Assembly (NCBI RefSeq): GCF_026262505.1 | Contig: NC_067203.1 | Span: forward strand, 17,434,392-17,498,391 | Direction: 5' to 3' | Length of the DNA stretch: 64,000 nt | From: Trichomonas vaginalis G3 | Lineage: Eukaryota; Parabasalia; Trichomonadida; Trichomonadidae | Shown here: positions 48,501-58,415 of the stretch, piece after piece | Layout: every line of letters begins with the position of its first letter | Position numbering within the stretch: the first letter of the stretch is position 1 | Translations under genes and position numbers: made by a program | The notes under the pieces: model-generated | What the model was told of the DNA's origin: nothing | The model's input: the letters and a program-made list of their open reading frames with translations, nothing else | Databases searched by the model: none

Positions 48501-48953
48501 ATCCATCTTGAAGCCCATAAAGCCTTTACGGAAAACAACTGAGTATAGTTTACCTGAGGCATCACCGTAGAAAATGTATTCTGAAGTAACACCAAAATTG
48601 ACGTATGTAACTTCAGAATAGTCCTTCTTGTTATCGAGAGATTTGACAAACTTTTGTTCTGCAATAGACCAGACACTGACAGAGCCATTCAAGTGACCTG
48701 TGACAAGGTATGCCAAATCATTTGAGATATCTATGCATGTAAATGGGGATGTTGGTGCTCCTTTTGTGTTGAAATAAATTATTTTGTGAGTATCGAGATT
48801 GAAAACAGCTGGTGAGGGAAGATCTGTAACTGTAGCAAAAACATAATGAAGTTTGTGGCTGTCTATGACAACTTTGCACTTCATTTCTTCGAACATCTCA
48901 GCAATAGAGTCAAGAGGCTGGATCTGATACTGAGGTATTCCTTTAATCGACAT
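45522..48953 (-). CDS. Vps8/Vps18-type HOPS/CORVET RING protein, 1143 aa
   Basis: Vesicle-tethering subunit. The N-terminal ~330 residues form a WD40-like propeller (PFTCIDISNDLAYLVTGHLN, GSVSVWSIAEQKFVKSL, then VTYVNFGVTSEYIFYGDASG). Next comes a long alpha-solenoid (~350-1000) and a C-terminal RING at ~1045-1090 (CAICQQPL, then VYPCGHAIH, SIC and CIICNG). The GHLNG-VW and GDASGKLYSVVF motifs are closest to Vps8 of the endosomal CORVET complex; Vps18 has the same domain order and cannot be excluded. The start at the inner ATG (48953) is chosen because the ~14 codons upstream are poorly conserved in character and the leader there is T-rich. Together with two Rabs it shows membrane-traffic content. 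Confidence 0.8.
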   Translation of the reverse strand: MSIKGIPQYQIQPLDSIAEMFEEMKCKVVIDSHKLHYVFATVTDLPSPAVFNLDTHKIIYFNTKGAPTSPFTCIDISNDLAYLVTGHLNGSVSVWSIAEQKFVKSLDNKKDYSEVTYVNFGVTSEYIFYGDASGKLYSVVFRKGFMGFKMDQRLLYTADSRITTVLASNANIENSPAIGFATFGNSYLIFNQSLIESANNPIIQQPITLDGKTEMSIITKDGAVFLAIGGGKDIQYWKFGSNFSGTQLWTKSLENEKVHKINLLTSTITAVITTKGSMNLYTNKGCTVSAGEFENYIDIFSGRTDLMVDDDKILLVSKNMPAHICFTDWKEVIEFHVEKKEYDKVFSMLLEISIGTSDDLIGLSSNNTIRRIEVAKIGRDVSERCIADSMNSTSLSADLSYVITYATQLGIGRDVVQSAFKVFKEKNKLEEFFAGIFANQSFNGQAVTADIVKEYFDYAAANNILDKAEDILTNMTLDQDQAKSILLLARERNMIQLQKKILLRFYQNVVLAAQISFKSGSLSNFVSEIFSKKREAASILNLSTWLMIPHNGIYDRMNAMINNNWERAAGIISQMIELCPIKFNKVEALQPIHIVDAALNAIKDVEFTKCSKILDAICPVIYTLSLPYNGCAIKNVCTWIFTTSNFVEAREAVLKQITDTFPDAFPLDIVAESCLSCGFVNLAEELFLKKKDYQSIMKAYISSQEKSRFVFDFIENHLSDRNEIKLAVLHHISTLLNLNALKLVSIIKANFEDSIEPLKTQLKGRDLFKYLSALFETSEDKNKSFDAKFVLELFKLYCQFEPSNASHFLNTATTWEDFDLDEALKVAQKFKLIDCEIIIHRMHSNAIEAVKLIVTEIEVSLLELIDSDAPIEFADVAQMNKSESVSRQYNAVMCAIQLLESLDDKENETVQRWIDTFLAFQFPLYHMKTKGNTKLKAVITQLFTYFVMAALNHLRTELVFATLTIYFCAMDQAEYRTILNAIFARANYQVQLYGTVEEMLINDCLKLCNKAFERITQGYAVTDDRPKCAICQQPLSYGGSEIRVYPCGHAIHNNSICGNYEKCIICNGAKRETGTVSQMKTKKDTRLALRKFNFAMMRNYSDDESQQAKDILLFSPQPYYEGDPANYQLEFVGVANDEFKPAF

Positions 48954-49221
48954 TTTTTTTATTTCACTTGAACGATAGCAATTTTTTTTCAAATTTTATA
49001 GTAAAAAAAAATTAAAACATAAAATTTAATAGTAAAAACAAAATAGATTTAATAGACAAATACATATTAATAACTAAAATTGAATTTTGATTAGAATTAT
49101 TAGTATCAAATTTAGAAAATGAAGTGTATAATTCGATCTAATGCTTAATATCTTCTTGAATCATGTTGCATATGTTCATCATCCCATAGATGGCTCATTA
49201 TTTTAGTAGTTTTCTTTTTTG

Positions 49222-49641
49222 ATGTTCGACTCTCAAGCTTTATCTAAAAAATTAAGCTTGAATGTCCCGATTGATGAAATATTCACGTTCAAATCTTCTC
49301 CACCAATAGAAAATATATTGACTCCTTCAAGACAAATTTATAATTCAATCTTACCTCATCCAAAAGACATTCACACCGATATCAGTTTTGAGTTCCTGAA
49401 AGAAAGAGCTGAAAGTGAATATGGAGGAAGAAAAACAGACGAAGATGATATAATTATTCCTAAAGAAAGAATTGTTGAATTTATTAGTTACATTAAAAGT
49501 TTACGAGAAGGTGAAATAGAGAGATATTATAATGATTTCAAGGCAACAAAGGAAAATATTTATTATCAAATAGACGGATTTAGTAATTTACAAGAAAAAC
49601 GACCTCCAACAGAACGTCCAAATGAATTATATACAAATTAG
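49222..49641 (+). CDS. Unknown host protein, 139 aa
   Basis: Family not recognised. An N-terminal hydrophobic/charged mix (LSKKLSLNVPIDEIFTFKSS), a central acidic part and a long helix (IVEFISYIKSLREGEIERYY). No membrane segment or metal site. The ATG at 49222 follows TCATTATTTTAGTAG by about 15 bases, a clear initiator-like site. It is divergent from the Vps8/Vps18-type gene with 268 bases between starts. Confidence 0.6.
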   Translation: MFDSQALSKKLSLNVPIDEIFTFKSSPPIENILTPSRQIYNSILPHPKDIHTDISFEFLKERAESEYGGRKTDEDDIIIPKERIVEFISYIKSLREGEIERYYNDFKATKENIYYQIDGFSNLQEKRPPTERPNELYTN

Positions 49642-50537
49642 TTTGTTTTATTTTATTCTTATTAAATATAGAGTTATATTGTTTTGTTTGTCAAAAATGG
49701 AAATTTTACAATTGTCATTTTTTGTTTACATGTCAAAAATTCGAATAAAATGATAAGGTAATCAGCCTGTGAAGTAATGGCCTAGAATTACTACATCACA
49801 AGCTTATACCCCTCTTACGAAGTTCTAAAACTTTGAGCCAATCTTTTTGAAAACTATGTTTTATCATATTTTATTGATTTGATACCCGTAAATTGTCATA
49901 TATTTTCTTATATAGTAGCATTTCTTCAAGAAATGCATTTTCAACAGTATCTATAAACAAAATATCAGCTTTCTTCCAAGCCAATAGAAATAAAAAGTTT
50001 AATAAAAAGTGACAAAAATTTTGATTTGCTAATTTTTTTTTCGCCAAGATTTCTAAGTTGAAATGAACTCCCAAATAGATAATACAGCTATTTTATATGT
50101 ATGTCATCTAATCTAAATGATGCTTGTACAGCATATTAAAGCGACAGATTTCCGTGTCAATGACTTTTATTGAGCAAGATTTCAATTCACTTTCAAAATA
50201 ATAAATTGCCTATTTGAAAATTAAAATGGCACTTTTCAAATAATCAAATCAAATAATAAATGTTCTATATTAGTCTATGATCAATATTTTGTAATTAAAC
50301 AAGAAAAATATAATTGAATGCAATGGAAATTATTTATTGAGTTAATGCCAAAATGCAGTAGATAATTAAAAATCATTGCATATTAAATTAAGTGTAAACT
50401 TCTCAAAACTTCAACTTAAAATATTTTATATTAAAAATCAATAATATCTAATGATCAATATCTTCCAATTGATTTCTTCTCGTTAACAAAAAGTGACGCC
50501 AGACCTCCTTCAAAAGTACAAAAATATTAAAAAAGTT
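49642..50537. other. Intergenic, nothing seen
   Basis: Nearly 0.9 kb, AT-rich. AACAAAAAGTGAC lies about 50 bases before the kinase ATG, similar to CAAAAGTGAC before the eIF4E-like gene. Otherwise no feature found. Confidence 0.5.
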
Positions 50538-51740
50538 ATGGAGTTAAACTTCCGTTTCGAAGACTTTATTGTAGAATCACCTATTGGACAGGGTGCATTC
50601 GGCCAGATTTATAAAGCGATCGAGATTAAATCAGGAAAAACCTTTGCATTAAAAGCGTTGAATAGACGTTTTCTAATCAAAATGAAAAAACAGAGTTTAG
50701 CCACACAAGAAAAAGATGCTCTGACTAAAGCAGCTAGCCCTTTTGTTGTTAAACTCTACGGCACCTTCAAAGATGCGTCCAACTTATATTTCGTTTTAGA
50801 TTACGCAGAACATGGTGATTTAGCTGAAGCTGTTAATGACCTTGGAAGTTTGAATACTAAAGCAACGACATATGTTTGCGCCCAACTTCTTGAAGCAATT
50901 TCAACACTCCACGCCAAAAACATCATTCATCGTGATATTAAAATCGAGAATATTCTTCTTAACTACAAAAACTATATTATGCTTACTGATTTTGGAACTG
51001 CAATGATGACTGACAACGACGATTCCGGCTTTCGCCCTTCATCTGTTGTAGGTACGCCTGACTTCGTTGCCCCTGAATTATTGAACGACGGACATATCTG
51101 CTACGGCTCAGATATGTGGGCTTTTGGGTGCGTTATTTTCAATCTTTTGACCGGTAAAGCGCCGTTCGAAGGAAACTCCACCCCAGAACTTATGTCTAAT
51201 ATTGTAGCTCGCAAAATCTGCTCAGATATTGAAAAACTTCCAAAGGCCTCCCAAAATATTATTACTTCCCTCCTCGAAATTGACCCGAAGAAGAGACTTG
51301 GATACAATGAAAATAGCAAGGGATATCCATCAATCAGAAACCATCCTTTCTTCAAGAATATTCCATGGGATAAGCTTGAAACTACAGAAATGCCACTCTT
51401 TGGCCCATTCAAGCCTGAAACAGCTACCTCATTTGCAGAAGATATGCTTGCACCTGGAGAAACAATTATGCTTGAAGGAGTTGTTGAAAGAAAACGTGGT
51501 TTGATGTGGAAAGGAAGGTTATTAATCATAACTAATCAAAAGAAACTTTTAATATTCAATATAGAAAACAAAACTCTTAAATCTACGATTCAGATCAACG
51601 CAAAAGTTAAAGTACAAGTTGCAAAAGATGGAAAAGAATGGACGCTTAATTACGGTGATAAATCGCAATTATTCAGATGCAAGAACGGAGATGCTGGCCT
51701 TTGGGCATCAACTATTATCAAATCGTTGACTACAAGATAA
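50538..51740 (+). CDS. PDK1-like AGC protein kinase with C-terminal PH domain, 400 aa
   Basis: Serine/threonine kinase. Glycine loop GQGAFGQIY (~16-24), ALKALN (catalytic Lys, ~38-43), Glu in ATQEKDALTKA (~58), HRDIKIENILL (~133-143), DFGTA (~153-157), VGTPDFVAPELL (~173-184) and SDMWAFGCVIFNLLTGKAPF (~193-212). After the kinase domain, a ~100-residue region (GLMWKGRLLIITNQKKLLIF, then WTLNYGDKSQLFRCK and GLWASTI) has the pattern of a PH domain. The kinase-PH order without a hydrophobic motif is that of 3-phosphoinositide-dependent kinase 1, which activates other AGC kinases at membranes. Start at 50538; an upstream GTG codon in frame is unlikely. Confidence 0.85.
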   Translation: MELNFRFEDFIVESPIGQGAFGQIYKAIEIKSGKTFALKALNRRFLIKMKKQSLATQEKDALTKAASPFVVKLYGTFKDASNLYFVLDYAEHGDLAEAVNDLGSLNTKATTYVCAQLLEAISTLHAKNIIHRDIKIENILLNYKNYIMLTDFGTAMMTDNDDSGFRPSSVVGTPDFVAPELLNDGHICYGSDMWAFGCVIFNLLTGKAPFEGNSTPELMSNIVARKICSDIEKLPKASQNIITSLLEIDPKKRLGYNENSKGYPSIRNHPFFKNIPWDKLETTEMPLFGPFKPETATSFAEDMLAPGETIMLEGVVERKRGLMWKGRLLIITNQKKLLIFNIENKTLKSTIQINAKVKVQVAKDGKEWTLNYGDKSQLFRCKNGDAGLWASTIIKSLTTR

Positions 51741-52172
51741 TTTTATTTAATTTTATTATTATTTTTTTGTTTTGTTTTCAGTAACTATCTTATTTTAGAT
51801 ACAATGTTTCTAAACATGTTTTTAAAATGTATTTAATGCATACATGATTTCAAATTTACAATTTTTTTTATTATGCTTCTGATTTCTCGGCCAAACAGCC
51901 GATAATAACATGTGAATTTTTTGTTTTTTTCGAATAAAATTCTTTGGATAAAATCAAATGTTGAAATTAGCTAAAAAATAGAGTTAATTTCATATTAATT
52001 TTAAATAGTTTTAAAAGAGTGATTATATAAAACAAGAATTTTACTGACTTTTGTAAAATGAAATAAGGAAATTGATGGTAATTATTCAGTTAAAGAATAA
52101 CTATGCACTGTAAAATTTATTATATCGTTCTAACAAGTACCAATTATAAATAATGAAACAATTCTGTGGTAT
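51741..52172. other. Convergent intergenic region, nothing seen
   Basis: AT-rich 3' regions of the kinase and the Rab gene. No repeat or coding pattern. Confidence 0.6.
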
Positions 52173-52775
52173 TTAACAACATCCGCCTTCCTTGTTCTGT
52201 TTCTCGTTCTCAAAGGCTACGTTACCTTTAAGAGACTTTCCTGGTGACTCTTTTGGTGGTCCAGCTGCATTAATTAATTCAACTACGTGCTCACAAATCG
52301 AATTAAAGAGTGGTTCTAAATTTTCTTTCGTTTTCGCACTAGTTTCATAGTAAGGCGCTTTAAATTGAGCTGCTAACTCTTCTGCGTCACCTTTTGCGAC
52401 AACTCTTTTATCGATAAGATCAGTTTTATTTCCTGCAATTACAATATGTATTTGATCACCACGAGCTTGCTTAAGCTCATTAATCCACTTCTGGGCTCTT
52501 GTAAACGAGTCTGCATCTGTTAAATCAAAAACAACAATTCCGGCTTCAGCATCACGGTAAAATAATGGCGAAAGAGCATGATATCTCTCTTGGCCTGCTG
52601 TATCCCATATTTCTAATGATAGATCCTTCTCTTGGTAATTTACTTGTTTTTGGCAAAAAGCTGGCTGGGTCGTTGAAACCGTATGATGCGTAAAGGATCC
52701 GAAAACGTATTGGTTCACGATTGATGTTTTTCCTGTATGGGCTGCGCCAACCAAAACTATTTTGACCTTACGCAT
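52173..52775 (-). CDS. Rab-family small GTPase, Rab5/21-like, 200 aa
   Basis: GAAHTGKT (P-loop, ~10-17), a switch I region with TVSTTQPAFCQ, WDTAGQERYHALSPLFYRDA (~58-77), NKTD (~116-119), ETSAKT (~145-150) and a GGCC prenylation end. The P-loop starts GAAHTGKT instead of the usual G-D-x-x-V/S-GKT, as in a few divergent Rabs. It would act in endosomal traffic; the subfamily is by eye only. The minus-strand leader reads GTGAAAACGTGACAA before the ATG. Confidence 0.9.
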   Translation of the reverse strand: MRKVKIVLVGAAHTGKTSIVNQYVFGSFTHHTVSTTQPAFCQKQVNYQEKDLSLEIWDTAGQERYHALSPLFYRDAEAGIVVFDLTDADSFTRAQKWINELKQARGDQIHIVIAGNKTDLIDKRVVAKGDAEELAAQFKAPYYETSAKTKENLEPLFNSICEHVVELINAAGPPKESPGKSLKGNVAFENEKQNKEGGCC

Positions 52776-53489
52776 TTGTCACGTTTTCACAATTCTGTTC
52801 ATACTTTATTATTTATCTTGAATTGGATAAATTTCTGGTAAAAAAATCTGATTTTTATGATTTCGGTTGATTTGCGAAAAATAAACTTTCAAAAGTAGAA
52901 ATGTGGTTGGAAACTCTCACTTCGATGTTCAAACTAGAGTCAGAAGGGGTTATATCATGCATTTAATTATATTACAGTATGAAATTTTAATAATTTCAAA
53001 ATATTGATCAAATTTGAGCGTAAATCAAAATCTGGAATTTATCTTTCAGATATTGAAATTTCCTGTGTTATAGCTTGGAAATGACATGGATGCAACCACT
53101 TTTGATACTTACTTCATCTAAAAAGACATTTGACACATTTACCCTTGACGAACTTGTAACAGAGAATTTCTTTATCTCGATAATTATTTATATATAGTTA
53201 ATAGATATAAAATTTTAAAATCCTGAATGAATTTGCAACGATGTTTTATACATATTGAACAAGCTTTGAACTTCCAAATCGCAGGAATAAAAACTTTACT
53301 AAATATACTTCTAAAATGTTTTTCAATAATACTAATATCTTTACCACAAATTAAGTTATGCGTTACCTCATCAATGAAATAGGCAACTTACCAAATATAG
53401 TTATATTCAAAAAATATCATTTAACACAAACATACAAGGCATATAATCAATTTTATAGCACTAATTTGAATTAAACATACTGTAAAAAG
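52776..53489. other. Intergenic, nothing seen
   Basis: AT-rich. Its right part borders the decayed 3' end of the ankyrin pseudogene. No other structure found. Confidence 0.6.
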
Positions 53490-54545
53490 AAGAAAAATTG
53501 TTGCTTTCTATCTTTATGTTGCATAATGAAGAATGGCTATTCCTATTTTTATCTTTTTCATTGATATTTGCTCCATATGAAATAAGATGTTGGACTATTT
53601 CTTTTTTTATATGTTACAACATGTAGATTTAATCTTCTTATTTTTATCTTTTTCATTGATATTTGGATTATGCGAAATAAGAAATTCAGCTGTTTCTATT
53701 TTATTTTTACATGATGCATTATAAAGGAGGGTGTTTCCATATTGATCTTTTTCATCGATATTTGCCATTGTTGTCATATGAGGTGCGGTTTCTCCAACTT
53801 TATCTTTTTCATTAATATTTGCACCATGTGAAATAAGAAGTTCGACAAATTCTTTATTATTATTATTAATTGTTGCATATTGAAGATCTGTTTTCCCATA
53901 TCTATCTTTTGCATTGATATTTGTGCCATGTGAAATAAGAAATTCGACTGTTTCTTTATAATTATAACGTGCTGCATAATGAAGAGCGATTTTTCCAGAG
54001 TGATCTTTTTCATTGATATTTGCGCGGTGCGAAATAAGAAGTTCGGCTGTTTCTATACCATTTATTTCTGCTGAATAATGAAGAGCCGTTTTTCCAAATT
54101 CATATACTTCATTGATTTTTGCACCATTTGAAAGGAAATATTTGCAAAGGGATGTAATATTAAACATGGCAGAATCAACAAAACATTTGTCAATATCATT
54201 AGTTTGATCAAAATAAACTAAAAATGATTCAAGATTTTTATATTTTCCACATTTCATTAAATCGATCTTTAAATTGTGTTCATTCATCAAGAATGTAACA
54301 AAATCAATATTGTGTGAAATAATTGCGTATCTCATGCATTCTTCATCTAGTTTTTTATATTTCAAGCATTCACTCAGGATCTCTTGATTTCTTCCTAAAA
54401 ATGAAAATTGTAAACATGCTTGAGTTATTTCTGATTTATATTTCGTTCTTAATAACTTGAAACAATCAACTACTCCGTGATAACAACATAATTCAAGTAA
54501 TGAATATCCTTTTATAGAATTTTTTATTGAAAGTACCGAATAAGC
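53490..54545 (-). pseudogene. Ankyrin/DUF3447-type pseudogene
   Basis: The minus strand reads through YSLLELCCYHGVVDCFKLLR, TQACLQFSFLGRNQEILSEC and EECMRYAIISHNIDFVTFLM, the DUF3447 block of a common trichomonad family, followed by ankyrin repeats (FLISHGANINEKDK-type). The 5' end has no ATG in frame: a stop at 54546-54548 lies just upstream. One repeat is partly deleted (GETAPHMTTMANIDEKDQYG). The frame ends at 53607, while ankyrin-like sequence continues to about 53490 in another frame. It is broken at both ends. Confidence 0.75.
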
Positions 54546-54548
54546 TCA

Positions 54549-54921
54549 AAATAGATTAATATTTTCATTTCTTTAATGTGTCACGCAATTTTTTTTAAAA
54601 AAAAGAACAGCCTATTTTCGCAAAGGAAATATTATTTTATAGAATTGTCGAATTTATTGTCTCCGCTGTCTAAACAAGAAAAAGCCATCCGAAGGCAGGG
54701 AAAAGCTGTGTTGGTTTTAATAAATGAGATAACACAGCTTTATACCCTTCCCCAATTGGTATGGCTCCCAATATTCTTGTGGCCAATGGATTAAGCCATC
54801 TTTCCGATTTCCAAAATCTGGCGTCGATGCAATTTTAATCCAGAAAATTATGTTTATAAAAGAAAAAATAAATCAGATAAAAATAATATTATTAACATTT
54901 TATTAAAATTAATATGTATTA
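54549..54921. other. Intergenic region with a hairpin
   Basis: AAGCTGTGTT (54703-54712) and AACACAGCTT (54731-54740) form a 10-bp stem with flanking GGGAA and CCCTTCCCC that can extend it imperfectly. A 72-codon open stretch at 54576 has no protein-like pattern. Confidence 0.5.
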
Positions 54922-55962
54922 TTAATCGACATCATCTACATCATGTGATTCTGGCTGTTTTTCGGGTGTTTTATGGAATTTTTGAGAAAATTTGGAATTT
55001 TCATCTTCTTCAACTGATTTTTGAGCAGATTCCTTATCATTACTTTCTTTTTCTTCAGTGTTTTGAGTTTCTTCATCACCATTTTCGTTTATTTCTACTA
55101 CTTTTTGATTAAATTTCTTTTTTTCTTCTTCTGTCATCAAATCTGGGAAATCTTTTATATTTTTACCAGATGAAATACAGTGATTGCGTTGGATCTGAGT
55201 AAGATCGTCAAAATTCTTCTGTTCCATTTCGTATTGTTCTGCTTTGATTTTCTTTCTTTCTAGCATTTCTGCCTGCTTTCCACCAGTCTTCCATGCAGCC
55301 ACAGTTCTCGTTTCGTTGTCTGTAACTGGCTCATCGTCCAAATACGTGAGATTTGGGTATCTTAAAATCATATTTCTGCGATAGCTCGTGAGTGTTCTTG
55401 TAATTGGATTTCCATCCAAGTGTATGACTTTGAGATGTGGTAATTTGTCTAATATTTCTAGAACTGAAGGATCTTCAATTCCATTGTTGTTTAAGTGAAT
55501 AATTTCAAGAGATTGGCATTCAAGAAGTCCATCAAGTGAATGAGGATCTGATAATCTGTTTCTATCAGCATCTAAATTCTTGAGTTTCTTGCAATTTCCG
55601 AGATTTTTAATGTATTTAATGCTGTTTCCAGATATAGAGAGAAGCTCTAAGTTAACAAGATTCTCTAAACCTTCTAATTCTGTTATTATATTATCTGACA
55701 AGTATAAATTCGTTAAATTAATAAGTGTATCGAGGCCAGAAATCTTTGAAATGCAGTTTCCACTTAACCACAGCTCTTTGATGTTTGTATACTTCTTCAA
55801 ACCGTGAATAGATGCAAAACCTTTGGCTTCAAGATGGAGTGAATCATTTAATTCTGGTATTAGATATAAACCATGTTCACGGCAGCATTCTTTAATAACT
55901 TTTTGAGTCATATGGATATCTGCATCGTCATCATCATATTCAAAAGCGTCACTGTCACTCAT
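54922..55962 (-). CDS. DNAAF1: DNAAF1/LRRC50-like dynein assembly factor, 346 aa
   Basis: Cytoplasmic factor needed to assemble axonemal dynein arms. It opens with [20 protein letters not shown] and [15 protein letters not shown], the family-specific lead-in. Six SDS22-type leucine-rich repeats follow (~55-200: [40 protein letters not shown] and so on). Then comes the LRR cap [20 protein letters not shown] with [20 protein letters not shown] and [10 protein letters not shown], all typical of DNAAF1. The tail is acidic and disordered. The ATG at 55962 is chosen since the lead-in begins right after it; a longer frame would run across the divergent promoter. Confidence 0.9.
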   Translation of the reverse strand: MSDSDAFEYDDDDADIHMTQKVIKECCREHGLYLIPELNDSLHLEAKGFASIHGLKKYTNIKELWLSGNCISKISGLDTLINLTNLYLSDNIITELEGLENLVNLELLSISGNSIKYIKNLGNCKKLKNLDADRNRLSDPHSLDGLLECQSLEIIHLNNNGIEDPSVLEILDKLPHLKVIHLDGNPITRTLTSYRRNMILRYPNLTYLDDEPVTDNETRTVAAWKTGGKQAEMLERKKIKAEQYEMEQKNFDDLTQIQRNHCISSGKNIKDFPDLMTEEEKKKFNQKVVEINENGDEETQNTEEKESNDKESAQKSVEEDENSKFSQKFHKTPEKQPESHDVDDVD

Positions 55963-55996
55963 GATATTTAAAAAAAAAGTAAAAAATTTTGAAATC
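55963..55996. promoter_or_regulatory. 34-bp bidirectional promoter
   Basis: Only 34 bases separate the start codons of the DNAAF1-like gene (minus) and the RRM gene (plus). The sequence is almost pure A/T with TTTCAAAATTTTTTACTTTT on the minus strand. Both transcripts must start within this gap or inside the neighbouring frame, so leaders are extremely short. Confidence 0.6.
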
Positions 55997-56545
55997 ATGC
56001 TATCTCCTGTAGAAAAAAAGCAATTACGCGGGAAAATGCTAGAGTTAACTAATGTACCTGATCAAAGTAATGATATTGGAACAATTTCAAAACATTTTTC
56101 AGCGTTCGGAGACATTTCTTCAATTTATATTGGTTCAAATCGAGCAGAGATTAAATTTATGAATACAAATTCATTAGAAAACGCAATAAATTCATCAAAA
56201 CCATTTGCAAACAATAGATTAGTTAAGTTTCACTCCCTTCAACGCGATAAAAGCAAATACACAAATTTGGCAGAATATGTAAGCATGAAAGCTATCGAAA
56301 AGAAATGTAGAGCTATTCAAAACGAAAAATCTTTGAAACGAAAACAAATTAGAAAAAAGACCAAAGAAATTCAAAATAATATACAAGATATATTCACAGA
56401 ATCTGAGAAACTCTTTATTAAAATTGGAGATGCAAATGAAACGGATAAAAAGATTTTATTAAAGTATTTAAAAAGCTTATCTTCAATGAAGAAGGATTAC
56501 GAATCACAACTAGAAGATTTACAAAGAGAGTATGAATTTATGTAG
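55997..56545 (+). CDS. RRM protein, RBM26/27-like, 182 aa
   Basis: RNA recognition motif at ~14-85: [40 protein letters not shown] and [13 protein letters not shown]. The order L-N-V-P, few-residue loop, H-F-x-x-F-G and late R-x-V-K-F is as in the RRM of RBM26/RBM27, which serve nuclear RNA surveillance. The C-terminal ~90 residues are a basic coiled coil ([20 protein letters not shown], then [15 protein letters not shown]). The zinc fingers and PWI domain of animal RBM26 are absent, so a divergent minimal homologue or another RRM protein remains possible. Confidence 0.65.
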   Translation: MLSPVEKKQLRGKMLELTNVPDQSNDIGTISKHFSAFGDISSIYIGSNRAEIKFMNTNSLENAINSSKPFANNRLVKFHSLQRDKSKYTNLAEYVSMKAIEKKCRAIQNEKSLKRKQIRKKTKEIQNNIQDIFTESEKLFIKIGDANETDKKILLKYLKSLSSMKKDYESQLEDLQREYEFM

Positions 56546-57158
56546 ACATTTCACGATTGAAAAAAAAAATGATAGATTTAATTTCAAAATTTGATTTTGG
56601 ATTGCCAAAATATCATTGCTTTCAGTTATAGTTTTGGTAATTTCCTTTAATTTTCAAGAAAAAGGGAAAAAAGTAAGAGTTATGTCCTGATATTATTATT
56701 ATGATCTACTCTAATTTTGAGGTTCTGTGCGTAGTATTGTTTTTGGAAATTAAGAAGTCATTCTACTTGAGTTTCTACTTAGACAGGGGCTAGAATGCTC
56801 AAAATGATGATGTAATCATGTTTTATGTAGTAAATGTATAATACAACCAATTAAGTGAAATATTTAGAGTTCTATCCTATAATATCAAAATTTATTTCAA
56901 ATACATTCGAAAATTGCATCTGCCGTGTGAAATAATTCAGGAATGTGATTGGTAACATATTCACATCTACATTAGTTGTCTTCTTCGATATATTTGCTCA
57001 ATATATAAGTATAAGTATTAATGCATTCGTAAAAGTATGAGACTTTCACACGTGAGCAATCATTGAGTAAAAGATAGATTTAGATTTCTGTATTATAAAA
57101 GTTGTTACATTAATCCGAAAGATTATAACCCAATTGATGAAACTCAGACTCTCTCATA

Positions 57159-57374
57159 TAAGGTCGATGAAAAATTGAGCGTTTTTAAAAAACCGCCGTT
57201 TGAGAGGAAAATTGAGAGCCCCGATGTATACTTTTTGACATTGTCAAAAACTTTGAAAGGACCAAAAAAAATTTAGTGTCAGAAAGTTTAGAAATGTATA
57301 TTTTCTGACAAACAGACTCTCAGAAAGTACTCAAACTGCGGTTTTTAATTTCCGCACTTTTTTTGGCGACCTTA
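57159..57374 (+). mobile_element. 214-bp dispersed repeat (MITE-like), copy 2
   Basis: Reverse-orientation copy of 39150-39363, with TAAGGTCG and CGACCTTA at its ends. Its right end overlaps the TTAA that begins the next repeat unit. Confidence 0.8.
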
Positions 57375-57375
57375 A

Positions 57376-58415
57376 GGGTGCACCCGTATGTACGTTTATT
57401 TGAGAGGAGGAGGATTACCCTCTCAATTTTGAGGGATTCGTTAGTTTATTTTCTCGATGAATATGCAATAAAATTTGATTTTTACCTTATCAATATACTT
57501 CATATAATATACACATGTTCATGTAAAAACTTTTTTCCAAAATCCTCAGGAATTAAGGGATTTTTGAATTTTAAGAATTTTTTTCGAATTTTTTCGAAAA
57601 AAAATATTTTCAGAACACCCTTAACGGCTAAGATTTAGGAACAATGTTAAGTATCAAAAAGAAAGGAGGTCTGATATAGACAACATATATCGTTGAAGGT
57701 TGAAAAAATCTCTAATATTTGAGCCCAAAATTTCAAATTTTAATTTTTTGAAAAAAGAGGCCACCCGTATGTACGTTTATTTGAGAGGAGGAGGATTATA
57801 TTTTTGAAAGGGTGAAACATTATGAATATGTTAATTATATAATAATATGTATTATTATAAAAAAGAAAAAATAAAGCACGTTAAAATTTTTCTTTCTTGA
57901 TTTTTTACAAAATCTACTTAGAATTATGCAAAATATGACTAAATAATTATAAATTTCAAGTTAAATTTTAATTTTGATAAATAATTTAAATTTCAAAATA
58001 TCAAGTTCAGTTCGACTATGTATGTAGTAATTCCTCAATAAAGTGCCAAAACCCTATTAAAATATATGAACATTTTCAACATTTTAATGTTTTTATTTAA
58101 AAATTTGATGGAATATGAGCTTCAAACAATTATTATGTAAATAAAAATAATTAAATATATGTATTTATTCGTATTATAACCGTAGTAAGTCGATTCTTCC
58201 TTTCTTCTACTGAGGTTTGAATTTGATTTCGAATTGTAAAGAGATTCAAAGGGAAAATACTAGCGGATAAAAACTACCTCCATGAAAGGGTCATAATGGA
58301 GTCAAGTTGTATTTTTTGATATTTTTTGCTTTTCGAGCCTAAATAGGTAGCCAAGATAATGCCTAAAAATAAGGTTCTAAATTCTGAAGTTTACATGATC
58401 CTCTCGTGTGCACCC
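57376..58415. mobile_element. Putative TTAA-flanked element with GGGTGCAC ends
   Basis: Starts GGGTGCAC after TTAA (57372-57375) and ends GTGCACCC before TTAA (58416-58419). A third end-like word, CACCC before TTAA, lies inside at 57616-57624, and a 37-base block beginning CACCCGTATGTACGTTTATT is repeated directly at 57381-57417 and 57762-57798. The pattern suggests nested or tandem copies. No transposase inside. Confidence 0.5.

Noticed and set aside
57363-57638. 91-codon open frame reading MATLRVHPYVRLFERRR
   Set aside because: It lies entirely inside the repeat block, and its first half is the 37-base direct repeat. No protein-like pattern follows.
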